Source: JAAYUD01 sp963676865 (GTDB lineage Bacteria; Bacteroidota; Bacteroidia; Bacteroidales; Bacteroidaceae). From it: a stretch of 64,000 bases of DNA. Made by a program: the position numbers and the translations under genes. Below are positions 9,342 to 18,367 of the stretch, piece after piece. Within the stretch, counting starts at the first letter, position 1. The number at the start of each line of letters is the position of its first letter. The notes beneath the pieces are model-generated. The model was given only the letters and a program-made list of their open reading frames with translations. It was not told the DNA's origin and made no database searches. Location: positions 496,001 to 560,000 of the forward strand of contig CAXXSS010000001.1 of assembly GCA_963676865.2 (NCBI GenBank). The letters are read 5' to 3'.

Positions 9342-9726
9342 GCATGAACTCCGAGCGATCGTAAACATAATCGCTCGCGTCATACTCCGTCGACGCCAAT
9401 ATCAGCGCCAGCGAATTGGTAGAGAAGTTCTGCATCTGCCGCCACAGTCCGCAGGGGACATACAGCCCGAAGTACGAACGGTTGAGCGGAAACGTCTTAG
9501 CCTCCCTGCCATTGTCTATCACCACGTCAAAACTGCCCGAAAGGGCCACTATTAGTTCCGCATTGCGACGGTAGGCATGTCCTCCACGCTGCTCGCCACC
9601 CGGCACATCGTATATCCAGTACGTGCGCTTTATCTCGAACGGAATATCCTTCAACTGCTCTATCACCGACAGGTTGCCCCGGGCGTCCAGATGCTTGGAT
9701 AGTTCTATTACTCTTGCTTCTTCCAT
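9310..9726 (-). CDS. Second FdtA/QdtA-type sugar 3,4-ketoisomerase (cupin)
   Basis: 138-140 aa; I prefer the Met of MEEARVIELSKH over the ATG two codons earlier. It has RTYWIYDVPGGEQRGGHAYR, where the usual RG.HAH becomes RGGHAY: one histidine kept, the second replaced by Tyr. It then has LNRSYFGLYVPCGLWR and ASTEYDASDYVYDR. It is clearly homologous to 8301-8723 but not a recent copy. The His-to-Tyr change may alter which ketone position is isomerised (3,4-ketoisomerases FdtA and QdtA differ subtly) or reduce activity. Its 3' end is duplicated in the repeat downstream. Confidence 0.78.
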   Translation of the reverse strand: MEEARVIELSKHLDARGNLSVIEQLKDIPFEIKRTYWIYDVPGGEQRGGHAYRRNAELIVALSGSFDVVIDNGREAKTFPLNRSYFGLYVPCGLWRQMQNFSTNSLALILASTEYDASDYVYDRSEFMQMVGSRPSLI

Positions 9727-9780
9727 TATCATTTGTTTTTATAAGGTTCGTCGGGCTCATCAGGTGTCAGCCCGCAGATA

Positions 9781-9927
9781 TCATTTTCCCCATTTATTTG
9801 TAGGGCATCGCCTATCGCACGCCATACCCATGCCTTTGGGGAGCGTTTGCTGCGCCAGCGAGTCAAGCGCGGCCTGATACTTGTCGCCCGCCTTGCCCAG
9901 CGTGCGAATAATTGCGGTATATTCCAT
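9781..9927 (-). CDS. 48-aa ORF of unknown function, possibly truncated
   Basis: An ATG at 9925-9927 opens a 49-codon frame beginning MEYTAIIRTLGKAGDKYQAA and ending PTNKWGK-stop at 9781. The start looks like a genuine protein N-terminus (an amphipathic helix), but the last ~12 residues (CDRRCPTNKWGK) read like an out-of-frame tail. This suggests a truncated or frameshifted gene. I do not recognise a family with confidence. It lies between the ketoisomerase gene and the divergently oriented gene at 10117. Confidence 0.4.
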   Translation of the reverse strand: MEYTAIIRTLGKAGDKYQAALDSLAQQTLPKGMGMACDRRCPTNKWGK

Positions 9928-10116
9928 AAATTATTATTTTATAAACTAAAAATTCAAAAAAATCCCCCTCATTTGACCTGTAGAGAGCATTTTCGAAGCT
10001 CCGAAAGTATTTTTATTGCATAAATAATGTTATCTTCGTAGCGCCGGTGTTTTTTTGGAATCGCCGGCGCCGTGTTTATTAAATTATTTATTAACCGTTT
10101 TAATTCAAACAAAGCT

Positions 10117-10887
10117 ATGGACAACAATTCCATGAAAATCACTACGGCAGGCTACACCAGATTCAACAATGCCGAGCATGCACAGTTTCATTCGCGCGCC
10201 AAAGGGCTCATCGCAAGCGGACCGGCCGATCTGGCGAAGTTGCACATCGACGAAAGCGTCATTCAGGAGTGGCAACAGCTCATCGATCAAGAAATCGAAA
10301 TCAACCGACAGGTGCAGGCCGAAGAATCTACCCGACTGCTAGCCGAGAAAGACCGTGAGCGCGACCTGCTCATCACCTACTACTTTGCCGTCATTCGTGC
10401 CGCCGCCCTGGCGCCTTTCGCTCCGATGGGCGATGCGGGCAAGAGGCTGGCTATGATTGTCGACAAGTACACCGGCTTGCAGGGCGAAGCGGGCAATGTG
10501 GAGACGCTGCATCTGAATGGCTTCATTGTCGACATCAGCAAGTCCGCCGAAGCGGCCGACCTCGCCACCCTGCATCTACAAGATGCCGCCGCACGGCTTA
10601 CTGCCGCAAACGATGCCTACAGTGCGCTGCTCACTTCGCGCACCACTACGCGTGCCGCCAGTGTGTTGCCACAGGCCAGTCAGTTGCGTCGTGAAGCCGA
10701 CACCATCTACACCCGGGTGTGTCAACTCATCGAGGTAGGCGCCATCTTGGCTGCTACTCCTGCTGAGCGCACAGCGATAGGTGAACTCATCGACCAGCTC
10801 AATCAGCTCATTGCCGAACTCAAGACGCTGCACCGCCAAAGCCAGGCGCAGAAGAGCAAACCTGCCGCACGCGATGTTGTGAAATAG
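10117..10887 (+). CDS. Helical cytosolic protein of unknown function (DUF6261-like)
   Basis: It is the only clear plus-strand gene. I choose ATG 10117 (MDNNSMKITTAGYTRFNN), giving 256 aa; MKITT at 10132 is also possible. No signal peptide or membrane segment. The sequence is almost all alpha-helix, with regular Leu/Ala heptad-like patterns and a C-terminal coiled-coil-like stretch (IDQLNQLIAELKTLHRQSQ). From memory it resembles Bacteroides proteins grouped as DUF6261, of unknown role. It is followed 43 bp later by a strong intrinsic terminator, so it is a monocistronic unit independent of the surface-protein array. Confidence 0.75.
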   Translation: MDNNSMKITTAGYTRFNNAEHAQFHSRAKGLIASGPADLAKLHIDESVIQEWQQLIDQEIEINRQVQAEESTRLLAEKDRERDLLITYYFAVIRAAALAPFAPMGDAGKRLAMIVDKYTGLQGEAGNVETLHLNGFIVDISKSAEAADLATLHLQDAAARLTAANDAYSALLTSRTTTRAASVLPQASQLRREADTIYTRVCQLIEVGAILAATPAERTAIGELIDQLNQLIAELKTLHRQSQAQKSKPAARDVVK

Positions 10888-10930
10888 CGTAGCCGCCTAT
10901 TCTCTTCTTGTTGAAGAGCAACTACAGTAT

Positions 10931-10969
10931 GCAGTCCGAAGCAATCAATGCTTCGGACTGCTTTTTTTT
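10931..10969 (+). terminator. Rho-independent terminator
   Basis: A perfect 13-bp stem, GCAGTCCGAAGCA pairing with TGCTTCGGACTGC across a 5-nt loop, is followed by eight T residues. It lies 43 bp after the stop of the plus-strand gene ending at 10887 and points the right way for it. Confidence 0.93.
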
Positions 10970-11007
10970 ACGAAAAACGCTATTCGCCGCAAGTTTTATA
11001 TACTCCA

Positions 11008-11351
11008 GAAGCTGCCGATTGCAATCGATTGGGGTTCGGAAGTGCATTTTGCATTGCCGATTGCAATCATTTGGTTAACGAAAACCAAATATGCAATGCA
11101 TATCGGTTTGCTTTGTTAAAGGAAGCCAATTACGCATTGCAGATTGCAATCACTTGGTTAACGAAAGCCAAATATGCAGTGCATTTTTAACTTTCGGAGC
11201 CCCAGCGGACCAATATGCAGTGCATTTTGCATTTCCCGACCCCAATCGATTGCAATTGTCGCTGCATTTTGCACTTCGGAGGACTGGTCGATAGCTTCAC
11301 GAGGGTCATTTTGCATTTCCGAGGCCCCATTGATTGGGATTTTAACACTCA
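11008..11351. repeat. Array of 9-bp odd palindromes at ~42-bp period, TGCA version
   Basis: Eight 9-bp words start at 11008, 11050, 11092, 11133, 11175, 11216, 11258 and 11300. The middle ones read TGCAATGCA, CGCATTGCA, TGCAGTGCA, TGCAGTGCA: a 4-1-4 palindrome built on TGCA. The first, seventh and eighth are degenerate, and the eighth is CGAGGGTCA. Spacers of 32-33 bp contain further palindromes such as GATTGCAATC. The array lies just past the 3' end of the large gene 11396-12937 and continues to TTTTAACACTCA. Spacers match, position for position, the array at 33062-33405. I see no coding potential that explains it. Confidence 0.85.
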
Positions 11352-11395
11352 ACGGATTGGATGCGCTTCGATCAGGTGCAAATTCGGAGAGAATA

Positions 11396-12937
11396 CTACT
11401 GACCCTGCCACAAGCTGAAACCGTAGATGCGATAGGAGGTGCTAAGGAACGCTCTTGCACTGACGAAGCCCAGGCCGTAGGCTTCCGTGGTATCGGAGTA
11501 GGGTGTAGACGACCAATAGTAGCCGCTTATACCGCCAACGGAGAAACCGCCATGAGTGTAGTCCACATAGCCGGCAGCCGGCAAGAAGAAGTAATCGGTT
11601 GACAGGTGCTGGCTGGTAGCTAGAGCCGCAGTAAGAGCGGTGGGAGTGCAAGTTTTAACGCCACTGGAGACGGTGGAAGAAAAACCCGTGATTAACGATT
11701 TCTTCTTAAACCAACAGCCGACCTTGGTAGTAGTGCCATCAACCATTTTGTAAGCCGTCGTATTGCCGCCGTTTGTACCGCTGCCATCATCCCAATAACA
11801 ACCTGCTTTCAGATACCAACTGATTTCGTTATAGTTAGGACAATTCTGGCAAGCATTAAGGGCATGGATAGTGGAGTTGGTAGGGTCGCTGGATACAGTA
11901 GTTTTATTGGCATTGGTAGGAACGGTATTCAACGTGACAGGCTGATAGTCGGTAGCATCCCAAGCAAAGAGCTTACTAGAGTCGTAGGTAAAGGGGGCAT
12001 TAACTAGCGCCAGCGGCTTGGACTTAACCTGAGCGGCAGCCAAACCGAAGTTGCTTAACGTAATGGTACGGGCAGTATAGACATAGCCAGTACCGTCCGA
12101 GCACGAAACGGTCAGTGAACCGGTAATGGAAGTGAAAGGCCACGTCATGAAGTAAACATCTACCACCCCAGCTGTTGTCGGCGTAATGGTAGCACTCCAG
12201 CTCGTACCCCAAGAGCCCGTCAGTACATTGAGGCTGCCGTCCGCCTTGAGAGTAGCAGTGCCACTATTACCGGGAAGGATATTGGCGGCCGAAGAAGTGA
12301 GCGTCACCGTAACCGGATAGCTCGTAGAAAAGGTGCTGCTCGTGAGATGAAGATTCATCATTCCAAAAAGATGGTGCATCGCCAGCGAGCCGGGCAGGCC
12401 CGTACTGTAATCGACACTGGCACTACCATAAAGCGCATCGTAGGTGGCGCAGTCCGTCAACGTACCCTTCTGGCTAGCCAGCGTGGTAGCCGCAAGGGAA
12501 GTCGTTCCGTCAGTTGCCACAGTGGGTGTATAGCCTCCGCCCGCATTACTGGAGAAGGCATAGAGACGCGCACCCGGATTGTAGCGATAGCCAACACCGC
12601 CCGAATAAGAGAACGTGGCCGAAGTGCCGCTCGTAGTGGTTGTGGCAAACGGCAGATTAGTCGTCACAGCCTGAACAGCGCCATTGAGCACGTATGGATG
12701 ATAAATCTTGAGCTGGTCGCTGTTCCAAGAACAACTAAAGGCGCCACCATACGTATCGCTCATACTCACACGGCTCGAGGCCTCGCCCAGCTGTGCCGTA
12801 AGCGGAAGGCTCGCCACAGAGGCACCCTCACTCACTCGAGCGTTATCACTACTCTGGCAGGAGCCAAAGCAAAGGAGCAGCGCAAGCACTACATATAGCG
12901 GCGCTGCAAAAAGAGGTCGACTAATTTGTTTCATCAT
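11396..12937 (-). CDS. Type 1 fimbrillin-like lipoprotein, 513 aa
   Basis: Starts MMKQISRPLF; the second Met may be used. The signal ends LLLCFGSCQSSDN. The C-terminal domain has CQNCPNYNEISWYLKAGCYW, then FFLPAAGY and the hypervariable tail PYSDTTEAYGLGFVSARAF ending FSLWQGQ. In this copy most variable codons end in C or T (TAC, TCC, GAT, GGC, GTC, TTC, AGC, ATC). It follows the peptide gene at 12965 by 27 bp. Its stop is followed by the TGCA palindrome array, an arrangement repeated at the copy starting 33611. Confidence 0.9.
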   Translation of the reverse strand: MMKQISRPLFAAPLYVVLALLLCFGSCQSSDNARVSEGASVASLPLTAQLGEASSRVSMSDTYGGAFSCSWNSDQLKIYHPYVLNGAVQAVTTNLPFATTTTSGTSATFSYSGGVGYRYNPGARLYAFSSNAGGGYTPTVATDGTTSLAATTLASQKGTLTDCATYDALYGSASVDYSTGLPGSLAMHHLFGMMNLHLTSSTFSTSYPVTVTLTSSAANILPGNSGTATLKADGSLNVLTGSWGTSWSATITPTTAGVVDVYFMTWPFTSITGSLTVSCSDGTGYVYTARTITLSNFGLAAAQVKSKPLALVNAPFTYDSSKLFAWDATDYQPVTLNTVPTNANKTTVSSDPTNSTIHALNACQNCPNYNEISWYLKAGCYWDDGSGTNGGNTTAYKMVDGTTTKVGCWFKKKSLITGFSSTVSSGVKTCTPTALTAALATSQHLSTDYFFLPAAGYVDYTHGGFSVGGISGYYWSSTPYSDTTEAYGLGFVSARAFLSTSYRIYGFSLWQGQ

Positions 12938-12964
12938 ATCTGACTTTAAAAATTAAAAGATTCG

Positions 12965-13162
12965 TTACTGATCGCTCCAAGTATCGGAGTCCGTGCCGCC
13001 GGCCTTGTTCCAGCTATCCACCGCCACTCCACTGGGGCTATTGTCCGTCACGCCCTGAGAGGCTGCAAAGCCGCCCTCGGTAGCAACCTGCACCCGCTCC
13101 GTACGTGGTGCATCGTACGCAGGCTTACCTATCGCACTGTTCATTTCTTTTTCGGTATTCAT
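12965..13162 (-). CDS. Small type 1 leader-gene peptide, 65 aa
   Basis: Almost identical to the peptide at 516-713, with MNTEKEMNSAIGKPAY at the start and GTDSDTWSDQ at the end. It is preceded by the AT-rich leader found before several peptide genes (AAAAACC, TTATTAAA, AGATAAGATAGATAT). It ends 27 bp before the large gene 11396-12937. Near-identity to a peptide 12 kb away implies recent duplication or gene conversion of the peptide-plus-N-terminus block. Confidence 0.78.
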   Translation of the reverse strand: MNTEKEMNSAIGKPAYDAPRTERVQVATEGGFAASQGVTDNSPSGVAVDSWNKAGGTDSDTWSDQ

Positions 13163-13234
13163 ATCTATCTTATCTATTATTTTATTTATTAAAAACCTTT
13201 TTAAAAACGCCCGTATGCAAATTCGAAGAGAATA

Positions 13235-14824
13235 CTACTGAGCTGTCCACAGGCAGAAGCCGTAAGTGCGGATGTTAAAGCTGAGGTACACACCTGTACT
13301 GCTGAAGTGCAGGCGGTAGGCGTTCGTGGTATTGGAGCTAGGCGTAGACGACCAATAGCAGACCTCCGTACCACCGTTATAGAAAGCGCCACTAGTGTGG
13401 ACCGTATAGCCGGCAGCCGGCAGAAAGAAGTAGTCGGACGACAGGTGCTGACTGATAGCTAGAGCCGCAGTAAGGGCAGTGGGAGTGCAACTTTCAACGC
13501 CACTGGAACTGGTGGAAGAAAATTCCGATCCTAGGGCCGATTTCTTCTTAAACCACATGCCGGCCGTTGTACTATTGCCATCAGCCATTTTGTAAGCAAT
13601 CGTATTGCCGCCATTTGTACCGCTGCCATCATCCCAATAACAACCTGCTTTCAGGTACCAACTGATTTCGTAATAGTTGGGACAATTCTTGCAGGCGTAG
13701 AGAGCACGGCTACTGTAGTCGGTAGTGCTGCTAGCTACAGTAGTGGTATTGGCATTGGTAGGAGCAGTCTTCAACGTGACAGGCTGGGAGTCGGTGGCAT
13801 CCCAAGCAAAGAGGTTGCTCGAATCATTAAGAGCAGAGCCCTTGACCAAGGATATAGGAATCACCTTGACCTTAGATGACGCCAGAACATAGGAGGGACT
13901 TACAATACCCGAATAGGCATAGCCACCTAAGGAGAGCATAACGGTAAGAGGACCGGCGATAGTAGTAGGAAACGTAGAGAGATAAACATCTACACATTTG
14001 CTCGAAACACCATTCTCAGTATAACTATAAGGGATGAAACTCCCACTCGGACTCCAACGACCAGTAAAGACTGGAGTGGTAGTAACTGCACCGCCCGAAG
14101 TGACAGCGACAGTCGCACTGCCAGGAAAACAACAAGGGGAAGCACTGCCGTCACTAAACTGGATACCAGACACAGCCGTGCCCACAGTAAAACCATCGCA
14201 AATGAGATGGAAACAGACCATCCCTCCCAAATGATTCATCGTGAGGGAACCGGGAACACCTGTAGCGACATCGGCAGTGGTGTAGCCCGCCATAGCATCG
14301 TAAAGAGCTGCATTCTGAGTGCCGGTGAGCGTGCCGTCCTGACTGGCCCAATCTGTGAGAGACAGACTCAGAGGTGTAGCCGCAATGCCCGTGACGCTCG
14401 GAGTGCACTGCCCCGTGCCGGTGAGCTTATTGAAAGCATAGACTGGCTGGCCAGGATTGTAAGCATAATTGGAAAGGTCGGTATAGAGAAACACTGCGCT
14501 CGAAGTGCCCGTGGCAGTGGTGGTAAAACTGAGAGGCATTAAGCTCTGAGCTGTTCCATTACTCTGATAAGTATGATAGATACTCAGCACATCGTTGTTC
14601 CATGTCTGGGCGAAAGCACCGCCATAGGTATCGGTCATCGTAGTACGGCTCACAGCGCCCGAAAGATTGGCCTTCAAGGCAACATCTTTGACGCAAGCCA
14701 CACCGGAGGCCTGCTTTTCGCTCTGGCAAGCGCACAGAGCGAAGGCAAATACCGACAAGAGCGGCATATACAAATAATTGAATCTTTTCACTTTTTCTTT
14801 GATCTTAAAATATTGTTCGTACAT
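13235..14824 (-). CDS. Type 2 fimbrillin-like lipoprotein, 529 aa
   Basis: First of the five type 2 copies. The signal is MYEQYFKIKEKVKRFNY, then a hydrophobic stretch ending FALCACQSEKQ; a GTG 11 codons in is a conserved alternative start in the class. The first ~330 residues (VALKANLSGAVSRTTM, W.NDVLSIYHTY) are only remotely like type 1. From about residue 340 the C-terminal domain is almost the same as in the type 1 copy 33611-35149 (SWYLKAGCYWDDGSGTNGGN). The tail is CYWSSTPSSNTTNAYRLHF ending FCLWTAQ. Its peptide gene upstream carries a nonsense codon. Confidence 0.9.
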   Translation of the reverse strand: MYEQYFKIKEKVKRFNYLYMPLLSVFAFALCACQSEKQASGVACVKDVALKANLSGAVSRTTMTDTYGGAFAQTWNNDVLSIYHTYQSNGTAQSLMPLSFTTTATGTSSAVFLYTDLSNYAYNPGQPVYAFNKLTGTGQCTPSVTGIAATPLSLSLTDWASQDGTLTGTQNAALYDAMAGYTTADVATGVPGSLTMNHLGGMVCFHLICDGFTVGTAVSGIQFSDGSASPCCFPGSATVAVTSGGAVTTTPVFTGRWSPSGSFIPYSYTENGVSSKCVDVYLSTFPTTIAGPLTVMLSLGGYAYSGIVSPSYVLASSKVKVIPISLVKGSALNDSSNLFAWDATDSQPVTLKTAPTNANTTTVASSTTDYSSRALYACKNCPNYYEISWYLKAGCYWDDGSGTNGGNTIAYKMADGNSTTAGMWFKKKSALGSEFSSTSSSGVESCTPTALTAALAISQHLSSDYFFLPAAGYTVHTSGAFYNGGTEVCYWSSTPSSNTTNAYRLHFSSTGVYLSFNIRTYGFCLWTAQ

Positions 14825-14835
14825 TTTTTATTGAT

Positions 14836-15045
14836 TTATTCTTTGTCCCAGCTAACGATAGTCGTACCCGATGACTGGGCAACGTTAGTCGTCTTGGTCC
14901 AATCGTCAACTTTGAGGCTGCTAGAATCATTGACACTCTGAGAAGCGGCAAATGCCCCTTCGGTCTCGACCTGTACCCGCTCTACACGAGGGGCTACTTA
15001 GGCATGCTTACCTATCTCACCATTATTCTCTTTTTCGGTATTCAT
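14836..15045 (-). pseudogene. Type 2 small peptide gene with nonsense codon
   Basis: The 70-codon frame starts MNTEKENNGEIGKHA, and codon 16 is TAA (14998-15000), where intact paralogs have TAC for Tyr. The rest stays in frame to the normal end at 14836. A single substitution thus stops the peptide at 15 residues. The large gene 12 bp downstream is intact. Confidence 0.85.
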
Positions 15046-15089
15046 ATACCTTATCTATTTATTAAAAAATCTTTTTTAAATGTTCGTTT

Positions 15090-15116
15090 TTTCCCGGGGT
15101 TCGCCACCCCAGGAAA
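15090..15116 (-). other. CCCGGGG/CCCCAGG hairpin past a large gene
   Basis: An inverted repeat, TTTCCCGGGG and CCCCAGGAAA around a 7-nt loop, with one mismatch in the stem. It begins about 43 bp past the stop of the large gene 15159-16706. It is followed by AT-rich leader rather than a clean T-run, so a terminator role is possible but not clear. Confidence 0.6.
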
Positions 15117-15158
15117 GAAATCGAATACGCTTCGCTCACTGCAAATGCTGAGAAAACA

Positions 15159-16706
15159 CTACTGAACCTGCCACAGGCAGTAACCGGAGGGGCGGCTGCT
15201 GTTACTGTTGAGACCCACACCGGTACTGCTGATGTGCATGCGGTAGGCGTTCGTGGTAGTAGAGGCGGGCGTAGACGACCAATAGTAGCCGTCGGGAGTA
15301 CCAAGATTGAAAGCGCCGGTACCGTCGGTATAGCCGGCAGCCGGAAGAAAGAAGTAATCGGTACTGAGATGAAGAGCAGCAATGTCAGAAGCATTCATTG
15401 ATGATAACAAAATAAAATAGGGTGCAGCATTAATACCAGTCACACCACTAGAAGCAGTGGAAGAAAAACTTGTGATACCCGATTTCTTCTTAAACCAGAC
15501 GCCGGCCTTGGTAGTGCTATTATTAGCCAGTTTGTAATCTACCGCATTGCCGCCTTTAGCCGCCTCGTTGCCGTCGTCCCAATAACAGCCGGCGCTCAGA
15601 TACCAACTGATTTCGTTAAAACTGGGACAATTTGTGCAGGCATAGAGGGCATGATTCTGAGTATCGGTAGATGTAGTAGTGGTATTGGCGTTGGTAGGAG
15701 CGGTACCCACGGTGACGGGAACAGAATTGGTGGCATCCCATGCGTAAACCTTGGAATAGGAAGGATTAGTAAACGCTATGGCCAACGGTTTGGATTTGAC
15801 TTGGGCGGCAGCCAAAGAGAAACCACTCAGCGTCACGATACGATTGGTATAATCATAACCGGTACCATCCGAGCACGATACCGTAAGTGTACCGTTAATG
15901 GAGGTGAAAGGCCACGTCATGAAGTAAACATCCACCACGCCAGCTGTCGTGGGCGTAATGGTAGCGCTCCAGCTCGTGCCCCAAGAACCAGTCAACAGGT
16001 TGAGGCTGCCATCCGCCTTTAGGGTGGCAGTGCCACTATTATCGGGAAGAATATTGGAGGCCGAAGAAGTGAGCGTCACCGTAACGGGATAGCTCGTAGA
16101 AAAGCTGCCACTCGTGAGGTGAAGATTCATCATCCCAAAAAGGTGGTGCATCGCCAACGAACCGGGTAGGCCCGTACTGTAGTTGACACTGGCGCTACCA
16201 TAGAGCGCATCGTAGGTGGCACAGTTACTCAACGTTCCATTCTGGCTCGCCAGCGCATTAGCCGTAAGCGTACTCGTACCGTCAGTTGCCACACTTGTCG
16301 TATAGTTTCCACTTGTTCCTTTCGAGAAAGCAAAAATTCGTGCACCGGGATTGTAACGATAGCCACCACCACCCGAATAAGAGAACGTAGCCGAAGTTCC
16401 GCCGTTAGCCGAAGTGGCAAATTCCAATGGCGCCATACTCTGAACGGCACCGTTGAGCACGTATGGATGATACACATTAAACTTGTCGCTGTTCCAATAG
16501 CAGCTGAAAGTTCCGCCGTATGTATCGCTCATGCCCATGCGGCTCAAAACCTCGCCTATCTGAGCCGTAAGCGGAAGGCTTGCCACAGAGGCGCCCTCGC
16601 TTATCTTCGCATTATCACTACTCTGGCAAGAGCCAAAGAAAAAGAGCAGCGCAAGCATTACATACAGCGGCGCTGCAAAAAGAGGTCGACAAATCTGTTT
16701 CATCAT
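15159..16706 (-). CDS. Type 1 fimbrillin-like lipoprotein, 515 aa
   Basis: Starts MMKQICRPLFAAPLYVM; the signal ends FFFGSCQSSDNAKISEG. The N-terminal half belongs to a subgroup (SDKFNVYHPYVLNGAVQSM, RIFAFSKGTSGNYTT) shared with the copies at 18617, 20181 and 36993. The C-terminal domain instead has CTNCPSFNEISWYLSAGCYW and a tail PASTTTNAYRMHI followed by SSRPSGYCLWQVQ. The tail has one extra residue. No peptide gene precedes it, only a ~25-bp trace. A CCCGGGG/CCCCAGG hairpin follows its stop. Confidence 0.9.
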   Translation of the reverse strand: MMKQICRPLFAAPLYVMLALLFFFGSCQSSDNAKISEGASVASLPLTAQIGEVLSRMGMSDTYGGTFSCYWNSDKFNVYHPYVLNGAVQSMAPLEFATSANGGTSATFSYSGGGGYRYNPGARIFAFSKGTSGNYTTSVATDGTSTLTANALASQNGTLSNCATYDALYGSASVNYSTGLPGSLAMHHLFGMMNLHLTSGSFSTSYPVTVTLTSSASNILPDNSGTATLKADGSLNLLTGSWGTSWSATITPTTAGVVDVYFMTWPFTSINGTLTVSCSDGTGYDYTNRIVTLSGFSLAAAQVKSKPLAIAFTNPSYSKVYAWDATNSVPVTVGTAPTNANTTTTSTDTQNHALYACTNCPSFNEISWYLSAGCYWDDGNEAAKGGNAVDYKLANNSTTKAGVWFKKKSGITSFSSTASSGVTGINAAPYFILLSSMNASDIAALHLSTDYFFLPAAGYTDGTGAFNLGTPDGYYWSSTPASTTTNAYRMHISSTGVGLNSNSSRPSGYCLWQVQ

Positions 16707-16732
16707 TTATTCAAATTAAGATATGATTGGGT

Positions 16733-16757
16733 AATGATCGCTCCATGTATCGGATGC
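16733..16757 (-). pseudogene. Trace of a type 1 small peptide gene end
   Basis: About 25 bp reading GATCGCTCCATGTATCGGA matches the last codons of type 1 small peptide genes (GATCGCTCCAAGTATCGGA). Nothing else of the gene is visible between 16707 and 16789. Confidence 0.35.
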
Positions 16758-16789
16758 GCTTCGCTTAAATGTATCATTCAGAGAGAATA

Positions 16790-18334
16790 CTACTGCCCCT
16801 GCCACAGACTGGAGCCGGTGGGGCGGAAGTAGCTGCTGAGGTGTGCACCGCCGCTGTAGAAGTTCAAGCGGTAAGCCATCGTAGTAAAGGGGTAGGGCGA
16901 AGACGACCAATAGTAGCCCTCCGTACCACCAAAATGGAAAACAGCAGTATCGTCAATCGTAAAGCCGGCAGCCGGCAGGAAGAAGTAGTTCGTATTCAGA
17001 TTGAGAGCAGAAATGTCTGCAGCACTCTTTGCTGATAAAAGCATGGGAGTAACATCCTCCACGCCGCTCGAAACGGTGGTAGAATAACCCGCAATGCCTG
17101 ATTTCTTTTTGAACCACATACCGGCCTTGGTAGTAATGCCGTTAGCCATCGTGTAGCTCGTGGTGTTGCCACCGTTAGCCCCTTGATTACCGTCATCCCA
17201 ATAACATCCAGCCGCTAGGTACCAAGTGATTTCGTAGGCATTGGGGCAATTTTTGCAAGCGGAGAGCGCACGGCCGCTGTAGTCAGCATCGCCACTGGCC
17301 ACAGTAGTGGTGTTGGCATTGGTAGGAACGGTATTTATCGTCACGGGCTGAGAATCGGTAGCGTCCCAAGCATAAAGTTTGGAATAAGTATCGTTGGCGG
17401 CAAGAGTGCTTGTTATTGCAAGCGAATTGGACTTGAGCTGGGCGGCAGCCAAGCCGAAGCTGCTTAAGCTCACTTGACAGGCGGTATAAACATAACCCGA
17501 GGCGTCCAAACAGGAGACGGTGAGTGTGCCGGTACTAGAGGTGAAAGGCCACGTCATGAAGTAGACATCCACCACGCCATTGGTGGTCGGGGTGATGGTG
17601 GCGCTCCAACTCGTGCCCCAAGAGCCTGTCAGTACATTCAGACTGCCGTCCGCTTTGAGGGTAGCATTGCCGCTGTTATCGGGAAGGAGTTTCGTTCCGG
17701 ACGAAGTGGTGAGCGTCACCGTAACGGGATAGCTTGTAGAGAAGCTGCTGCTCGTGAGGTGAAGGTTCATCATGCCGAAGAGGTGGTGCATCGTGAGCGT
17801 CCCGGGCAAGCCCGTACTGTAATCCACACTAGCACTGCCATAGAGCGCATCGTACTTGGCGCAATCGGACAGCGTGCCATTCTGGCTGGCAAGTGCAGTA
17901 GCCGTAAGCGTACTCGTTCCATCGTCCAACACAGTGGGCGTGTAGGTTCCGCCCGCATTACTGGAAAAAGCATAAAGACGAGCACCGGGGTTATAGCGAT
18001 GAGCAGTACCACCCGTATAAGAGAACGTGGCCGTAGCGGTATTCGTAGCTGTTGTACCAAACGCCAAAGCCCCCATGCTCTGAACGGTGCCATTGAGCAC
18101 ATATTTATGATAGATATTGAGCTGGTCGCTGTTCCAATAGCAAGTGAAAGCGCCGCCATACACATCGGTCATACTCGAAGTCTCACCTATCTGCGCCGTA
18201 AGCGGAAGGCTCGCCACCAAGGCGCCCTCGTCCGCCTTGGCATTGTCACTACTCTGGCAAGAGCCAAAGCACAAAAGCAGCAAAGCCACTGCATACAGCG
18301 GCGCTGCAAAAAGAGGTCGATAAAATTGTTTCAT
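16790..18334 (-). CDS. Type 1 fimbrillin-like lipoprotein, 514 aa
   Basis: Starts MKQFYRPLFAAPLYAV; the signal ends LLCFGSCQSSDNAKADEG. The usual SSRV.MSDTYGG is shortened to SSMTDVYGG, a small deletion at the front of the mature protein. The C-terminal domain has CKNCPNAYEITWYLAAGCYW; the tail is YYWSSSPYPFTTMAYRLNF, ending SSLWQGQ. It follows the peptide gene at 18368 by 33 bp. Confidence 0.9.
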   Translation of the reverse strand: MKQFYRPLFAAPLYAVALLLLCFGSCQSSDNAKADEGALVASLPLTAQIGETSSMTDVYGGAFTCYWNSDQLNIYHKYVLNGTVQSMGALAFGTTATNTATATFSYTGGTAHRYNPGARLYAFSSNAGGTYTPTVLDDGTSTLTATALASQNGTLSDCAKYDALYGSASVDYSTGLPGTLTMHHLFGMMNLHLTSSSFSTSYPVTVTLTTSSGTKLLPDNSGNATLKADGSLNVLTGSWGTSWSATITPTTNGVVDVYFMTWPFTSSTGTLTVSCLDASGYVYTACQVSLSSFGLAAAQLKSNSLAITSTLAANDTYSKLYAWDATDSQPVTINTVPTNANTTTVASGDADYSGRALSACKNCPNAYEITWYLAAGCYWDDGNQGANGGNTTSYTMANGITTKAGMWFKKKSGIAGYSTTVSSGVEDVTPMLLSAKSAADISALNLNTNYFFLPAAGFTIDDTAVFHFGGTEGYYWSSSPYPFTTMAYRLNFYSGGAHLSSYFRPTGSSLWQGQ

Positions 18335-18367
18335 CGTATCTTACTTTAAAAATTAAAAGATTCGTTA

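Noticed and set aside
10948..11602. Open frames through the TGCA array (several of 60-140 codons on both strands)
   Set aside because: They arise from the regular, stop-poor repeat and switch frame with the 41/42-bp steps; they resemble no protein and overlap the adhesin gene end.
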